From the NCBI RefSeq assembly GCF_025143365.1, contig NZ_JALXPE010000013.1:1-64000 (forward strand): a stretch of 64,000 nt of DNA, written 5' to 3'. The DNA is from Microbacterium sp. p3-SID336 (GTDB lineage Bacteria; Actinomycetota; Actinomycetes; Actinomycetales; Microbacteriaceae). Position 1 is the stretch's first letter, and each line of letters begins with the position of its first letter. The notes under the pieces were generated by a model. It worked only from the letters and a program-made list of their open reading frames with translations, was not told the DNA's origin and searched no databases. Shown here piece after piece: positions 25,121 to 34,435 of this stretch. Both the position numbers and the translations under genes were made by a program.

Positions 25121-26031
25121 GAATCGGCCTGATCCTGACCGAGGCCCTCGTCGGCCTGCGGCGCAACATCTCGATGGTGATCTCCGTCGTGCTCGTCACG
25201 TTCGTCTCGCTGACGTTCGTCGGCGCGGCGATCCTGATGCAGGCGCAGATCGGCGTGATGCGCGGCTACTGGGCGGAACGTGCTCAGGTGGCGGTGTACA
25301 TGTGCTCGGCCGTCTCCGAATCCGACACCTGCGTCGACGGGGCGGCGAGCGAGGAGCAGGTCGCCGCCGTGCGCGCCCAGCTCGAAGGGGATGCGCTGTC
25401 CCCGCTCATCAGCTCCATGACGTTCGACACCAAGGAGGAGACGTACGCCAAGCTCGTCGAGCAGGTCGGCGAGGAGCAGGCGAGCGTGCTCACACCCGAT
25501 CAGGCGTTCGAGGTGTTCTTCGTGACGATGAAGGATCCCGGCCAGTCGCAGGTGCTGGCCGAGGCCTTCAGCGGCCAGGCGGGCGTCGAGCAGGTGAAGG
25601 ATCAGCTGCAGTACCTCGAGCCGCTGTTCTCCGCGCTCACGGTCGCGACCTACATCGCCGTCGGCATCGCGGTGCTGATGCTGATCGCGGCGACCCTGCT
25701 GATCGGCACGACCATCCGATTGTCCGCCTACGCCAGACGCAAGGAGATCGGCATCATGCGGCTGGTCGGCGCGTCGAACAGGTTCATCCAGACGCCGTTC
25801 GTGCTCGAGGGCGTGTTCGCGGCGTTCCTCGGCTCCGCGCTGGCCAGCGCGGCCGTCGTCGCCGGCGTGCACTTCGGGGTGAACGGCTACCTGCGCGGCC
25901 GTGTCCCGTTCATCACCACCTGGGTGACCATGCAGGATGCGTTCCTGGTGGTGCCGGTGCTCGTCGGGATCGGCGTCGTCCTCGCGGCCCTCTCGGCAGG
26001 CTTCGCGATCCGCCGCTGGCTGCGCACCTGA
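25117..26031 (+). CDS. ftsX: Permease-like cell division protein FtsX
   Basis: 304 residues from ATG 25117, overlapping ftsE by 4 nt. One membrane helix near residues 20-45, a large extracytoplasmic loop with a cysteine pair (MCSAVSESDTCVDG), then three C-terminal helices with the FtsX cytosolic motif ARRKEIGIMRLVGASNRFIQ. The outer loop is where FtsX contacts peptidoglycan hydrolases or their activators. Length and topology are standard. Confidence 0.95.
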   Translation: MRIGLILTEALVGLRRNISMVISVVLVTFVSLTFVGAAILMQAQIGVMRGYWAERAQVAVYMCSAVSESDTCVDGAASEEQVAAVRAQLEGDALSPLISSMTFDTKEETYAKLVEQVGEEQASVLTPDQAFEVFFVTMKDPGQSQVLAEAFSGQAGVEQVKDQLQYLEPLFSALTVATYIAVGIAVLMLIAATLLIGTTIRLSAYARRKEIGIMRLVGASNRFIQTPFVLEGVFAAFLGSALASAAVVAGVHFGVNGYLRGRVPFITTWVTMQDAFLVVPVLVGIGVVLAALSAGFAIRRWLRT

Positions 26032-26097
26032 TACCCTGAAAGGCTGCTCGGCCTGATTCCTCGGTCGAGCCCGTCCACAGCAGCACAGGAGAGCGAC

Positions 26098-26574
26098 ATG
26101 CCCAGGGAACGCGGGGAGAAGGTCGTGGCGACCAATCGTCGCGCGCGTCACGACTACACCATCGAGAAGTCGTACGAAGCGGGGATGGTGCTCACCGGCA
26201 CCGAGGTGAAGTCGCTGCGACAGGGGCGGGCCAACCTCAGCGACGGCTACGCGTTCGTGAAGGGCAACGAGGTCTTCCTCGATGCCGTGCACATCCCCGA
26301 GTACTCGCAGGGACACTGGACCAACCACTCCGCCAAGCGCATCCGCAAGCTGCTGCTGCACCGGGAGGAGATCGCGAAGCTGGCGCACGCCGTCTCCGCG
26401 GGCGGCTACACGCTCATCCCGATGAAGCTGTACTTCTCCGACGGCCGCGCCAAGGTCGAGATCGCCCTCGCGAAGGGCAAGCGCGAGTACGACAAGCGGC
26501 AGACACTGCGCGAGCGGCAGGACACCCGCGAGGCCGAACGGGCAATGCGCCTGCGCAATCGCGTCGGGGAGTAG
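26098..26574 (+). CDS. smpB: SsrA-binding protein SmpB
   Basis: 158 residues from ATG 26098 (CAGGAGAG upstream). It binds tmRNA and delivers it to stalled ribosomes. Conserved parts visible are ARHDYTIEKSYEAGMVLTGT, EVKSLRQGRANLSDGYAFV, and the basic C-terminal tail KGKREYDKRQTLRERQDTRE, which enters the empty mRNA channel. It sits 66 nt after ftsX, a common actinobacterial order. No tmRNA gene was found in the window. Confidence 0.97.
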   Translation: MPRERGEKVVATNRRARHDYTIEKSYEAGMVLTGTEVKSLRQGRANLSDGYAFVKGNEVFLDAVHIPEYSQGHWTNHSAKRIRKLLLHREEIAKLAHAVSAGGYTLIPMKLYFSDGRAKVEIALAKGKREYDKRQTLRERQDTREAERAMRLRNRVGE

Positions 26575-26577
26575 CGG

Positions 26578-28440
26578 CTAGGCGCTCGGCGCGAACCCGA
26601 ACACCCGCCCGAGGAACGCGAGTTCGCGCTCCAGTGCATCCACGATGTTCTCGGCGCGGCGGAAGCCGTGCCCCTCGCCCGGATACAGCACGTACTCGTG
26701 GTCGACGCCGTTCGCCGCCAGGGCGTCGCGGATGGCCTCCGACTGCGACGGCGGCACCACGCGATCGTCGGCGCCCTGCAGCAGCAGCACGGGCACGTCG
26801 ATCCGATCCGCGTGGGTGAGGGGCGAGCGCTCGATGTAGATGTCCTCGGCCTCGGGCAGCGGGCCGACCAGTCCATCGAGGTACGGCGCCTCGAAGTCAT
26901 GGGTCTCCGCGGCGAGCAGTCGCAGGTCGGAGACGCCGTAGCGGCTGATCCCGGCGGCGAACGTGCCGCCGCGCACGAGGGCGGACAGCACGGTCCACCC
27001 TCCGGCCGAGCCGCCGCGGATGGCGATGCGGGCAGGATCGGCGAGACCGGCGTCGGCCAGTCCGCGGGCCGCCGCGATCACGTCGTCGACGTCGACCACG
27101 CCCCACTGTCCCTGCAGGCGGTCGCGGTAGGCGCGTCCGTAGCCGGTCGAGCCGCCGTAGTTCACGTCGAGCACGCCGATGCCGCGGCTCGTGAAGAACG
27201 CGATCGCCGCTGAGGCCGCCCCTGTCACGTGCGCCGTCGGCCCGCCGTGCACCAGGACGACGTACGGCGGGAGCTCGCCCGCGGGCGCGGCGGCCTCGGG
27301 CGAAGCCGGGGGATACGCGAAGGCGTGCACCGCGCCGTGCGAGCCCTCCACGACGATCTGTTGCGCGCCGGGCATCCAGCGCTGGTCGGCGGGAGTGCCG
27401 CCGACGACGGTCTGCACGGAGCTCGCGTCGAGGTCGACGCACCAGAGCCCCGACTCGACGGTCGACCCGTCCCCGCTGATGAGCACGCGGGAGCCCTGCG
27501 CCTGCTCCACGCTGAGGTGCCCGTCGCCGGGAAGCTCCACCGTGGTGCTGTCGCCGTCGGCGGCCAGGAGCTGCACCTCGTCGCGGCCGTTCGTGCGCAC
27601 GGCCACCACGCGGCCGTCGTCGAGCAGCTGGAACCAGCGGTTGCCCAGCACCCACAGCCCGTAGCCGGTGTCGGCGTCCGTCTCGGTGAGCGCACGGGGT
27701 GCACCGGCGGGATACACACCGTCGAGGGTGAGTCGCTGCAGCTGCCATCGGCCGCTGGCATCGTCGGCGAACACGAGCTCGGTGTCGCTCGCCCACTCCG
27801 GCTGCAGGGCGGCGGAGGTCGCCACGCGGTGCACGGCGCCGTCCGCGAGGGCCCCGATGGCCAGCTGGGCGCTCTCCCACGGCATGCTGTCCGCCGCCCA
27901 TTCGACCCAGGCCACCCGGGTGCCGTCGGGCGACAGTGCCGGGTGTGCGAAGAACCCGGGTCCCTCGGCGATCACGCGGACGAGGGCGTCGTCCTCCGCG
28001 GCGGAGCCGTCTATCGGGATCTCCACGATCGCACGCCGGTGCGGCTCGAGGGAGAGGTCTTCACGGACGGCCAGCAGTCGTCCCCGCTGCACGCGCAGTC
28101 CGCCGTGCGCCGGGCCGGCCGCCGTGAGCGGTCGCGGCTCCTCGCCGGGCTGGAGGCGGTAGACGCGCTGGTCGTCTGCCGATACGAAGTACAGGGCGTC
28201 GCCGTCCGTCGTCCAGGCGCCACCGCCGTACTCGTGCACGCGGGAACGCGCGTTCCACGGAGACGGCAGGATCTCGGCGCCGGTGGAGCTGCGCACCGTC
28301 ACGCGGCCCCCCTCCGCCGGCACGGATTCGCCCCACCAGATGTCGTCCCCGGCGAAGCGCGCACCGTCGATGCGCGGAGCCGAGGCGGCGACGGAGGCGG
28401 CGGTGAACGGGGACGGCCAGGAGCCGAAAGGTGACGACAT
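26578..28440 (-). CDS. S9 family prolyl oligopeptidase / acylaminoacyl peptidase
   Basis: 620 residues from ATG 28440, convergent with smpB. An N-terminal beta-propeller (about 1-360; repeated patterns such as HPALSPDGTRVAWVEWA) gates a C-terminal alpha/beta hydrolase. The triad is visible: Ser478 in RGGSAGGWTVL, Asp in GADDRVVPPSQ and His in YPGEGHGF. It should cleave short peptides in the cytosol; no signal peptide is seen. Substrate preference cannot be read from the sequence. Confidence 0.9.
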   Translation of the reverse strand: MSSPFGSWPSPFTAASVAASAPRIDGARFAGDDIWWGESVPAEGGRVTVRSSTGAEILPSPWNARSRVHEYGGGAWTTDGDALYFVSADDQRVYRLQPGEEPRPLTAAGPAHGGLRVQRGRLLAVREDLSLEPHRRAIVEIPIDGSAAEDDALVRVIAEGPGFFAHPALSPDGTRVAWVEWAADSMPWESAQLAIGALADGAVHRVATSAALQPEWASDTELVFADDASGRWQLQRLTLDGVYPAGAPRALTETDADTGYGLWVLGNRWFQLLDDGRVVAVRTNGRDEVQLLAADGDSTTVELPGDGHLSVEQAQGSRVLISGDGSTVESGLWCVDLDASSVQTVVGGTPADQRWMPGAQQIVVEGSHGAVHAFAYPPASPEAAAPAGELPPYVVLVHGGPTAHVTGAASAAIAFFTSRGIGVLDVNYGGSTGYGRAYRDRLQGQWGVVDVDDVIAAARGLADAGLADPARIAIRGGSAGGWTVLSALVRGGTFAAGISRYGVSDLRLLAAETHDFEAPYLDGLVGPLPEAEDIYIERSPLTHADRIDVPVLLLQGADDRVVPPSQSEAIRDALAANGVDHEYVLYPGEGHGFRRAENIVDALERELAFLGRVFGFAPSA

Positions 28441-28502
28441 GGTTCGAGCCTAGGCCCCGACATACGGCGTCACACTCGTGCACCCGGCGACGGCCGTGTT
28501 CT

Positions 28503-28623
28503 AGGTTTCTGGAAACGCCCGGTTGGTTCAGGGCGTGGAGCGACAGCCGAGCCCGGCACCCGCCCGCGAACGATGCGATCTGCGTCGTGCGCGGCCCCCG
28601 GCCCCCTGTCCCCAGGAGAGTAG
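28503..28623 (+). promoter_or_regulatory. metF 5' leader, possible regulatory RNA
   Basis: A TAGGTT (28503-28508) could act as -10, giving an untranslated leader of about 110 nt before ATG 28624, which has CAGGAGAG upstream. The leader is GC-rich and structured. It contains GTGGAGCGACAGCC and CCCGGCACCC, which loosely recall parts of the S-box (SAM-I) core, but the full consensus is absent. Reported as a leader of unknown type. Confidence 0.3.
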
Positions 28624-29571
28624 ATGTCTTCCGAGACCGCGACCTCCGGCACCCCGCGTGTGCCGTTCTCCTTCGAGCTCTACCCGCCGCGTTCGGCGTC
28701 GAGCGAGGAGGCCCTGCACGAGACCGTGCTGCGCCTCGCAGCGGCAGGGCCGGAGTTCCTCTCCGTGACCTACGGCGCTGGCGGCTCCACCGGGGGACGC
28801 TCGCTGGACGTGCTGCGCTTCATCCGCACGCACACCGAGGTGGAGCCGCTCGCGCACCTCACGTGCGTCGGCAACACCTACGCGGGCGCGACGGCGCTCA
28901 TCCGTGAGTTCCTCGACGCGGGCATCCGCAGCTTCCTGGCCCTCCGCGGCGACCCGCCCGCCGGCGAGACCGAGGGCTACCTCGGCGACCTGGAGAGCGC
29001 GGCGCAGCTCGTGCAGCTCATCGACAGGGTGCAGGCGGAGCGTGCGCCGTACGAGGAGTCGCCCGTGCCCGGACTCCCGGGCGCCGCGCGTGTCGCTCCG
29101 CGGCAGAAGGTGAGCATCGCCGTCGCAGCCTTCCCCAAGGGGCACCCGCGTGCGACGCATCGCACGCAGGACGTGGAGGCGCTGCTGGCCAAGCAGGCCG
29201 CGGGGGCCACGTTCGCGATCACGCAGCTGTTCTTCCACCCGGACGACTACCTCGCGTTCGTCGAGCGGGCCCGGTCCGGGGGCGTCACGATCCCCATCCT
29301 TCCCGGCATCATGCCCATCACCTCGCCCGCCCGTCTCGCCCGGGTGCTGGAGCTCACCGGGGAGGATCTGCCGAGCGAACTGGCGATCGCCCTCGACGTG
29401 GAGCCCACGGCGGAGGGCCGCAGGGAGATCGGCATCGCCTGGGCCGCCCGTCTCGCCGCCGACGTCGTCGCCGGGGGTGCCCCCGGCGTACACCTGTACG
29501 CGTTCAACCAGCACGACACCGTCCTGACCGTCCTCGCCGAAGCCGGCATCGTCCCGGCGCTCCGCCGCTAG
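28624..29571 (+). CDS. metF: Methylenetetrahydrofolate reductase
   Basis: 315 residues from ATG 28624. It reduces 5,10-methylene-THF to 5-methyl-THF with FAD, supplying the methyl donor for MetE. Recognised features are the start FSFELYPPRSASSEEAL, SVTYGAGGSTGGRSLDVLR, the folate-site HLTCVGNTYAGATALI, and FAITQLFFHPDDYLAFVERA. Length and TIM-barrel layout are typical. It is followed after 23 nt by metE, so the methyl-transfer pathway forms one operon. Confidence 0.95.
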   Translation: MSSETATSGTPRVPFSFELYPPRSASSEEALHETVLRLAAAGPEFLSVTYGAGGSTGGRSLDVLRFIRTHTEVEPLAHLTCVGNTYAGATALIREFLDAGIRSFLALRGDPPAGETEGYLGDLESAAQLVQLIDRVQAERAPYEESPVPGLPGAARVAPRQKVSIAVAAFPKGHPRATHRTQDVEALLAKQAAGATFAITQLFFHPDDYLAFVERARSGGVTIPILPGIMPITSPARLARVLELTGEDLPSELAIALDVEPTAEGRREIGIAWAARLAADVVAGGAPGVHLYAFNQHDTVLTVLAEAGIVPALRR

Positions 29572-29594
29572 CCACCCCGCCGAAAGGAAACACC

Positions 29595-31904
29595 ATGACC
29601 GCATTCCCCCAGGGGACCATCCTCGGATACCCCCGCATCGGACGTCGTCGCGGACTCAAGAAGGCCGTCGAGGCGTTCTGGGTCGGGCGCATCGACGAGC
29701 AGGAGCTGGAGCGCACGGCCGCAGAGCTGCGCGCCGCCACCAGGGAGCGGCTGGCCGCGCTCGGCCTGGGACGCACGGATTCCGCGATCCCCGAGTCGTT
29801 CTCCTTCTACGACCAGGTGCTGGACGCCGCGGTGTCCGTCGGGGCGATCCCTGCCCGCTTCGACGACCTCCGCGAGGAGGACGGCACGATCGGCCTCTCG
29901 GCGCTCTTCACGATCGCCCGCGGCGAGGGGGAGAAGGCGCCGCTGGAGATGACGAAGTGGTTCGACTCCAACTACCACTACCTGGTGCCGGAGATCGGGC
30001 CGGAGACGGTGTTCTCGCTCGCGAGCGACCGGCTCGTGCGAGAGGTCGCCGAAGCGAGGGCCGCGGGCTTCGTCACCCGCCCGGTGGTGGTCGGGCCGGT
30101 CACCCTCCTCGCCCTGGCCAAGGCGTCGGACCAGGCGCCGGCGGGCTTCGATCCGCTGTCGCGCCTCGACGACGTCCTGCCGGTGTACGCCGCGCTGCTG
30201 GCGAAGCTGCGGGCGGCCGGCGCGGAGTGGGTGCAGCTCGACGAGCCGGCGCTGGTGAGCGAGTCGCTCCCGGCCTCGCCGGCCGAGCTCGCGGCAGCCG
30301 CGGAACGGGCGCTGGCCGTGCTCGGCGGAGCGACGGACCGTCCCGCGATCCTCGTCGCGGCCCCGTATGCCGACCTCGGCGACACCTTCGCGACCCTGGC
30401 CGCGGCGCCCGTGGAGGCGATCGCGCTCGACCTCGTCCGCGGCGGCATTCCGCAGGCGGCGGAGGGACTCGCGGGCAAGACGCTCGTCGGCGGCGTGATC
30501 GACGGGCACAACATCTGGCGCGGTGACCTCGCCGCCGCCTTCGACGCGCTCGAGCGGCTGGCGGCCCTGGGGTCGCCCGTCGCGGCGTCCACCTCCACGT
30601 CGCTCCTGCATGTGCCGCACGATGTGGCCGAGGAGTCGAAGCTCGACGAGCGCCTGGTCTCCTGGCTGGCCTTCGCCGACCAGAAGGTCGCGCAGATCGG
30701 CACCCTCGCCCGGGGGCTGGCCGAAGGGCGCACCGCGATCGCGAGTGAGCTCGACGCGGCGACGGCGGCGCTCCGCGACCGTCTCGACGCCCCGGGCGTG
30801 CGGGACGGGGACGTGCGGCGGCGCGAGCTCGGCGACGCGGACTTCTCCCGTGCGTCCTCTGCGGAGCGCGAGGCCGCGCAGGAGGCGCTGGGGCTGCCCG
30901 CGCTGCCGCTGACGACGATCGGCTCCTTCCCGCAGACCGGCGACATCCGGCGTGCGCGGGCGCTCTTCACCCGTGGTGAGCTGCCGCAGGAGGACTACGA
31001 GGACTTCCTGCGCCGGGAGATCGCCTCGGTCGTGACGCTGCAGGAGGACCTGGGTCTCGATGTGCTGGTGCACGGGGAGCCGGAGCGCAACGACATGGTG
31101 CAGTACTTCGCGGAGCATCTGGACGGGTTCGCGGTGACCGAGCACGGCTGGGTGCAGTCCTACGGCTCGCGGGCGACGCGTCCGTCGATCCTCTGGGGCG
31201 ACGTCTCCCGGCCCGCCCCGATCACGGTGGCCTGGTCGAGCTACGCGCAGTCGCTCACGGCCAGGCACATGAAGGGGATGCTGACCGGACCGGTCACGAT
31301 CCTGGCCTGGTCGTTCGTGCGGGACGACCAGCCGCTCGGCGAGACCGCGAACCAGGTCGCCCTCGCGCTCCGAGAGGAGATCGCCGATCTGGAGGCGGCG
31401 GGGATCGCGGTGATCCAGGTCGACGAGCCCGCGCTGCGCGAGCTGCTGCCGCTCAAGAAGGTCGATCAGCCGGCCTACCTGGACTGGTCTGTGGGCTCGT
31501 TCCGGCTCGCCACCGGCGGCGCCGCGCCGGCCACCCAGATCCACACCCACCTCTGCTACTCCGAGTTCGGCGTGGTGATCGACGCGATCCGTGCGCTGGA
31601 CGCCGACGTCACGTCGATCGAGGCCGCACGCAGCCGCATGGAGGTCGTGGCCGACATCGCCGCGTCGGGGTTCGACCACGGCATCGGGCCCGGGGTGTAC
31701 GACATCCACTCCCCGCGAGTGCCCACCGTCGCGGAGATCGAGTCGCTGCTGCGCCGGGCCGTGCAGGAGATCCCGACCCGCCAGCTCTGGGTGAACCCGG
31801 ACTGCGGTCTCAAGACGCGGGGGTACGACGAGACCACGGCGTCGCTGCGCAACATCGTGGAGGCCACGCGCCGCGTCCGCGCGGACGTGAGCGTCGCCGT
31901 CTGA
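29595..31904 (+). CDS. metE: Cobalamin-independent methionine synthase
   Basis: 769 residues from ATG 29595, with GAAAGGAAAC upstream. It transfers a methyl group from 5-methyl-THF-polyglutamate to homocysteine. The N-terminal half begins LGYPRIGRRRGLKKAVEAFW. The catalytic C-terminal barrel holds the zinc ligands in IHTHLCYSEFG (Cys near 653) and WVNPDCGLKTRGY (Cys near 737), with the Asp-Glu of QVDEPALRE. Full length. It ends at a strong terminator. Confidence 0.97.
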   Translation: MTAFPQGTILGYPRIGRRRGLKKAVEAFWVGRIDEQELERTAAELRAATRERLAALGLGRTDSAIPESFSFYDQVLDAAVSVGAIPARFDDLREEDGTIGLSALFTIARGEGEKAPLEMTKWFDSNYHYLVPEIGPETVFSLASDRLVREVAEARAAGFVTRPVVVGPVTLLALAKASDQAPAGFDPLSRLDDVLPVYAALLAKLRAAGAEWVQLDEPALVSESLPASPAELAAAAERALAVLGGATDRPAILVAAPYADLGDTFATLAAAPVEAIALDLVRGGIPQAAEGLAGKTLVGGVIDGHNIWRGDLAAAFDALERLAALGSPVAASTSTSLLHVPHDVAEESKLDERLVSWLAFADQKVAQIGTLARGLAEGRTAIASELDAATAALRDRLDAPGVRDGDVRRRELGDADFSRASSAEREAAQEALGLPALPLTTIGSFPQTGDIRRARALFTRGELPQEDYEDFLRREIASVVTLQEDLGLDVLVHGEPERNDMVQYFAEHLDGFAVTEHGWVQSYGSRATRPSILWGDVSRPAPITVAWSSYAQSLTARHMKGMLTGPVTILAWSFVRDDQPLGETANQVALALREEIADLEAAGIAVIQVDEPALRELLPLKKVDQPAYLDWSVGSFRLATGGAAPATQIHTHLCYSEFGVVIDAIRALDADVTSIEAARSRMEVVADIAASGFDHGIGPGVYDIHSPRVPTVAEIESLLRRAVQEIPTRQLWVNPDCGLKTRGYDETTASLRNIVEATRRVRADVSVAV

Positions 31905-31911
31905 TCGACGG

Positions 31912-31953
31912 ATGAGAAAGGCCCTCCCGGGCGTCCGGGAGGGCCTTTCTCAT
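31912..31953 (+). terminator. Intrinsic terminator between metE and lexA
   Basis: Perfect 19-bp stem starting ATGAGAAAGGCCCTCCCGG with a GCGT loop, including an AAA/TTT end. It lies between the convergent metE and lexA and is symmetric enough to stop both. Confidence 0.85.
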
Positions 31954-31964
31954 GCCTGGCGCAC

Positions 31965-32651
31965 TCAGACCGCGCGCAGCACCGCCACGACCTTGCCGAG
32001 CACCACGGCCTCATCGCCGAGGATCGGTTCGAAGGCGGAGTTGCGGGGCAGCAGCCACGTGTGGCCGTCGCGTCGACGCAGCACCTTCACCGTGGCCTCG
32101 CCGTCGAGCATCGCCGCGACGATCTCGCCGTTCTCCGCGCTGTGCTGGGAGCGCACGACGACCCAGTCGCCGTCGCAGATGGCGGCGTCGATCATCGACT
32201 CGCCGGAGACCTTGAGCATGAACAGATCGCCCTTGCCCACCAGCTGACGGGGGAGAGGGAAGATCTCCTCCACCTGCTGCTCGGCCGTGATGGGGACGCC
32301 GGCGGCGATCCGGCCGACGAGCGGCACGAGCGCCGCGTCGCCCACCGGGGTCGCGATGTCGGCCGGGTTCTCGGCGCCGGTGCCGGGCAGATCGATCAGG
32401 ACCTCCATGGCCCTCGTCTTGCCCGGGTCCCTGCGCAGGTAGCCGCTGAGTTCGAGCTGGCCCAGCTGGTGGGTGACGCTGGAGAGGGACTTGAGCCCCA
32501 CGGCGTCGCCGATCTCCCGCATGCTCGGCGGGTAGCCGTGGTGGGCGATCGACGTCTGGATGACCTCGAGGATCGCCATCTGCTTGGCGCTGAGGTTCTT
32601 GCGACGGCGGGTCCGCGGCGCCTCCGACTCGGGGGCTGAGGTCTCGCTCAT
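31965..32651 (-). CDS. lexA: LexA repressor
   Basis: 228 residues from ATG 32651 (GAAGGAG upstream). SOS repressor. The N-terminal winged helix-turn-helix ([19 protein letters not shown]) binds operators. The peptidase half carries the self-cleavage site A117-G118 (GRIAAGVPI), Ser152 in KVSGESMID and Lys189 in GEATVKVL. A 17-residue charged N-terminal extension precedes the domain, as in other actinobacterial LexA proteins. Divergent from the LysM gene, with operator-like sequences between. Confidence 0.97.
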   Translation of the reverse strand: MSETSAPESEAPRTRRRKNLSAKQMAILEVIQTSIAHHGYPPSMREIGDAVGLKSLSSVTHQLGQLELSGYLRRDPGKTRAMEVLIDLPGTGAENPADIATPVGDAALVPLVGRIAAGVPITAEQQVEEIFPLPRQLVGKGDLFMLKVSGESMIDAAICDGDWVVVRSQHSAENGEIVAAMLDGEATVKVLRRRDGHTWLLPRNSAFEPILGDEAVVLGKVVAVLRAV

Positions 32652-32719
32652 GATGCTCCTTCAGTGCGTGATCCGACGTCCCTCTTCGAATGTCGGAGGC
32701 CCGTGGTGGGGTGTCCTTG

Positions 32720-32735
32720 TCGAAACCGTATCCGA
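32720..32735. promoter_or_regulatory. Putative LexA operator, lexA side
   Basis: TCGAAACCGTATCCGA matches the actinobacterial SOS box TCGAAC-N4-GTTCGA at 9 of 12 defined positions. It lies 69 nt upstream of the lexA start and could mediate autorepression. The match is imperfect. Confidence 0.4.
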
Positions 32736-32804
32736 GAATCGCGCCGATCTGGAAGATCTGTTCGAGCGTGTCGGCCGATTGCCGGACGTGGTTTCGAAAA
32801 CAGC

Positions 32805-32834
32805 TTGACAGATGTTCGAACTCGAAGATATCTT
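32805..32834 (+). promoter_or_regulatory. Promoter of the LysM division-inhibitor gene
   Basis: A consensus -35 TTGACA at 32805-32810 is followed 18 nt later by TATCTT at 32829-32834. It is the best sigma-70-like promoter in the window and points at the LysM gene, giving a leader of about 95 nt. The putative LexA box overlaps its -10. Confidence 0.65.
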
Positions 32835-32837
32835 CGG
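32822..32837. promoter_or_regulatory. Putative LexA operator over the LysM-gene promoter
   Basis: The centre is a perfect 14-bp palindrome, CGAAGATATCTTCG. With its flanks it fits TCGAAC-N4-GTTCGA at 9 of 12 positions, with a symmetric C-to-G change in each half. Covering the -10 element, it is well placed to repress. Confidence 0.5.
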
Positions 32838-32937
32838 AACGTAGCTTCGCATCCACGGCTCCCGGCCGAGACGCGGATGCGAACGCTACGCCAACCTCCC
32901 CGGGCGGCCTCCGCACCGGGACAGCTAAGGAGCAGAC

Positions 32938-33306
32938 ATGAGCAGCATCAGCCTCAGCACCTCGACCGCGATCCCCGCACCGGCCCTGCGCGCCACGCGG
33001 CTGCGGCTCACGGTGCGCGGTCGCCGCGTGCTGCTCGCGGTCGCCTCGATCCCTCTCGCCGCCGGCATCGCGTTCGCGGCGATCAGTGGGGGCAGCGCGA
33101 TCGCCTCCGGTGCGGACTCGGTCCCGGCGGCAGTCGAGACGCTCACGGTGATGCCCGGCGACACCCTCTGGTCGATCGCCGGTGCGATCGCCCCCGAGGC
33201 CGACCCGCGCGATGTGATCGGGGAGATCAGCCGGATGAACCTGCTGCGCGGTGGCGAGATCCAGATCGGACAGGAACTCGCGATCCCTGCGCAGTACGCG
33301 CACTGA
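32938..33306 (+). CDS. LysM protein, probable SOS-induced division inhibitor (YneA/DivS/Rv2719c-like)
   Basis: 122 residues from ATG 32938 with AAGGAG upstream. One membrane helix (about residues 31-53, VLLAVASIPLAAGIAFAAI) anchors a short outer part ending in a LysM peptidoglycan-binding domain (LTVMPGDTLWSIAGAIAPEA to IGQELAIPAQ). Genes of this layout diverge from lexA in Bacillus (yneA), Corynebacterium (divS) and Mycobacterium (Rv2719c) and halt division during DNA damage. The same position, size and a LexA-like box on the promoter support that role; it is not proven here. Confidence 0.8.
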   Translation: MSSISLSTSTAIPAPALRATRLRLTVRGRRVLLAVASIPLAAGIAFAAISGGSAIASGADSVPAAVETLTVMPGDTLWSIAGAIAPEADPRDVIGEISRMNLLRGGEIQIGQELAIPAQYAH

Positions 33307-33340
33307 CGCATGGTCCTCGGCGCGTCCTCGTCCTCTTAAC

Positions 33341-34435
33341 ATGGGAAGGGTGACCTTCTCCCTCAACGATCTCCCGCTCCGCGACGATCTGCGCGGACTC
33401 ACTCCGTACGGCGCACCGCAGGCCCCGCTCCCGATCGCGCTCAACGTCAACGAGAACACGCATCCGGTACCGGACGAGGTCGCCAGCGACATCCTCGACG
33501 ACATCGCGGTCGCGATCCGTGACGTCAACCGTTATCCGGACCGGGAGTTCACGACCCTGCGAGAGGCGTTCGCGCAGTACCTCGGGCACGGCCTGACCGC
33601 GGAGCAGATCTGGGCGGGCAACGGCTCGAACGAGGTGCTGCAGCACATCCTCCAGGCCTTCGGGGGACCGGGGCGAACCGTGTTCGGCTTCGGACCGACC
33701 TATTCGATGTACCCCCTCATCGCCCAGGGAACCGGCGCGCGCTGGACAGCCGGCGTCCGGCAGCCGGACTACTCGATCACCGCCGATGAGGCCGCGGAGC
33801 AGGTACGCGCAGCCGACCCGGATGTCGTCATCCTCTGCTCGCCCAACAATCCGACAGGGACCCCGCTCGGGCTCGACGTCGTGGAGGCCGTCTACGACGC
33901 GGCGCGCGGAGTCGTGATCGTCGATGAGGCCTATCAGGAGTTCGCACCGCACGACGCGCCCTCGGCGCTGACCCTGCTCGACGGGCGCCCGCGCCTCGCC
34001 GTCTCGCGAACGATGAGCAAGGCCTTCGCCTTCGCCGGTGCGCGCGTCGGATACCTCGCCGCGGATCCGGCCTTCATCGACGCCCTGCGGCTCGTGCGGC
34101 TCCCGTATCACCTGAGCGCACTCACCCAGGCGGCCGCGGTGGCGGCGCTCCGCAACGCCGACATCATGCTGGGCATGGTCGAGGAGATCGTGGAGCAGCG
34201 CGACCGCATCAGCGCGACGCTCGAGGCGCTCGGATACACGCCGCACGAGTCGTGGTCGAATTTCGTCCTGTTCGGGGGCGTCGCCGACCCCCGGGCCACC
34301 TGGCAGCAGCTGTATGACCGCGGCGTGCTCGTCCGCGACGTGGGCATCCCCGGCCACCTGCGCGTGAGTGCGGGCACGGAGTCCGAGACGACCGCGTTCC
34401 TGGACGCTCTGGCCTCGATAGGATCGGCATCATGA
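33341..34435 (+). CDS. hisC: Histidinol-phosphate aminotransferase
   Basis: 364 residues from ATG 33341; GTG 33350 ([10 protein letters not shown]) gives the more family-like N-terminus but has no spaced ribosome-binding site. PLP-dependent step of histidine synthesis. Visible are [10 protein letters not shown], the substrate/cofactor segments [15 protein letters not shown] and [12 protein letters not shown], the Asp of [10 protein letters not shown], and the Schiff-base lysine in [17 protein letters not shown]. It overlaps hisB by 4 nt. Confidence 0.94.
   Translation: MGRVTFSLNDLPLRDDLRGLTPYGAPQAPLPIALNVNENTHPVPDEVASDILDDIAVAIRDVNRYPDREFTTLREAFAQYLGHGLTAEQIWAGNGSNEVLQHILQAFGGPGRTVFGFGPTYSMYPLIAQGTGARWTAGVRQPDYSITADEAAEQVRAADPDVVILCSPNNPTGTPLGLDVVEAVYDAARGVVIVDEAYQEFAPHDAPSALTLLDGRPRLAVSRTMSKAFAFAGARVGYLAADPAFIDALRLVRLPYHLSALTQAAAVAALRNADIMLGMVEEIVEQRDRISATLEALGYTPHESWSNFVLFGGVADPRATWQQLYDRGVLVRDVGIPGHLRVSAGTESETTAFLDALASIGSAS

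Noticed and set aside
26575..28623. tmRNA (ssrA) gene expected near smpB
   Set aside because: No tRNA-like ends or tag-peptide ORF were seen; the space after smpB is filled by the S9 peptidase gene.
28523..28768. Cys-containing small frame in the metF leader as a leader peptide
   Set aside because: It has no stop before metF, runs far into it in another frame, and has no ribosome-binding site or amino-acid run linked to methionine.
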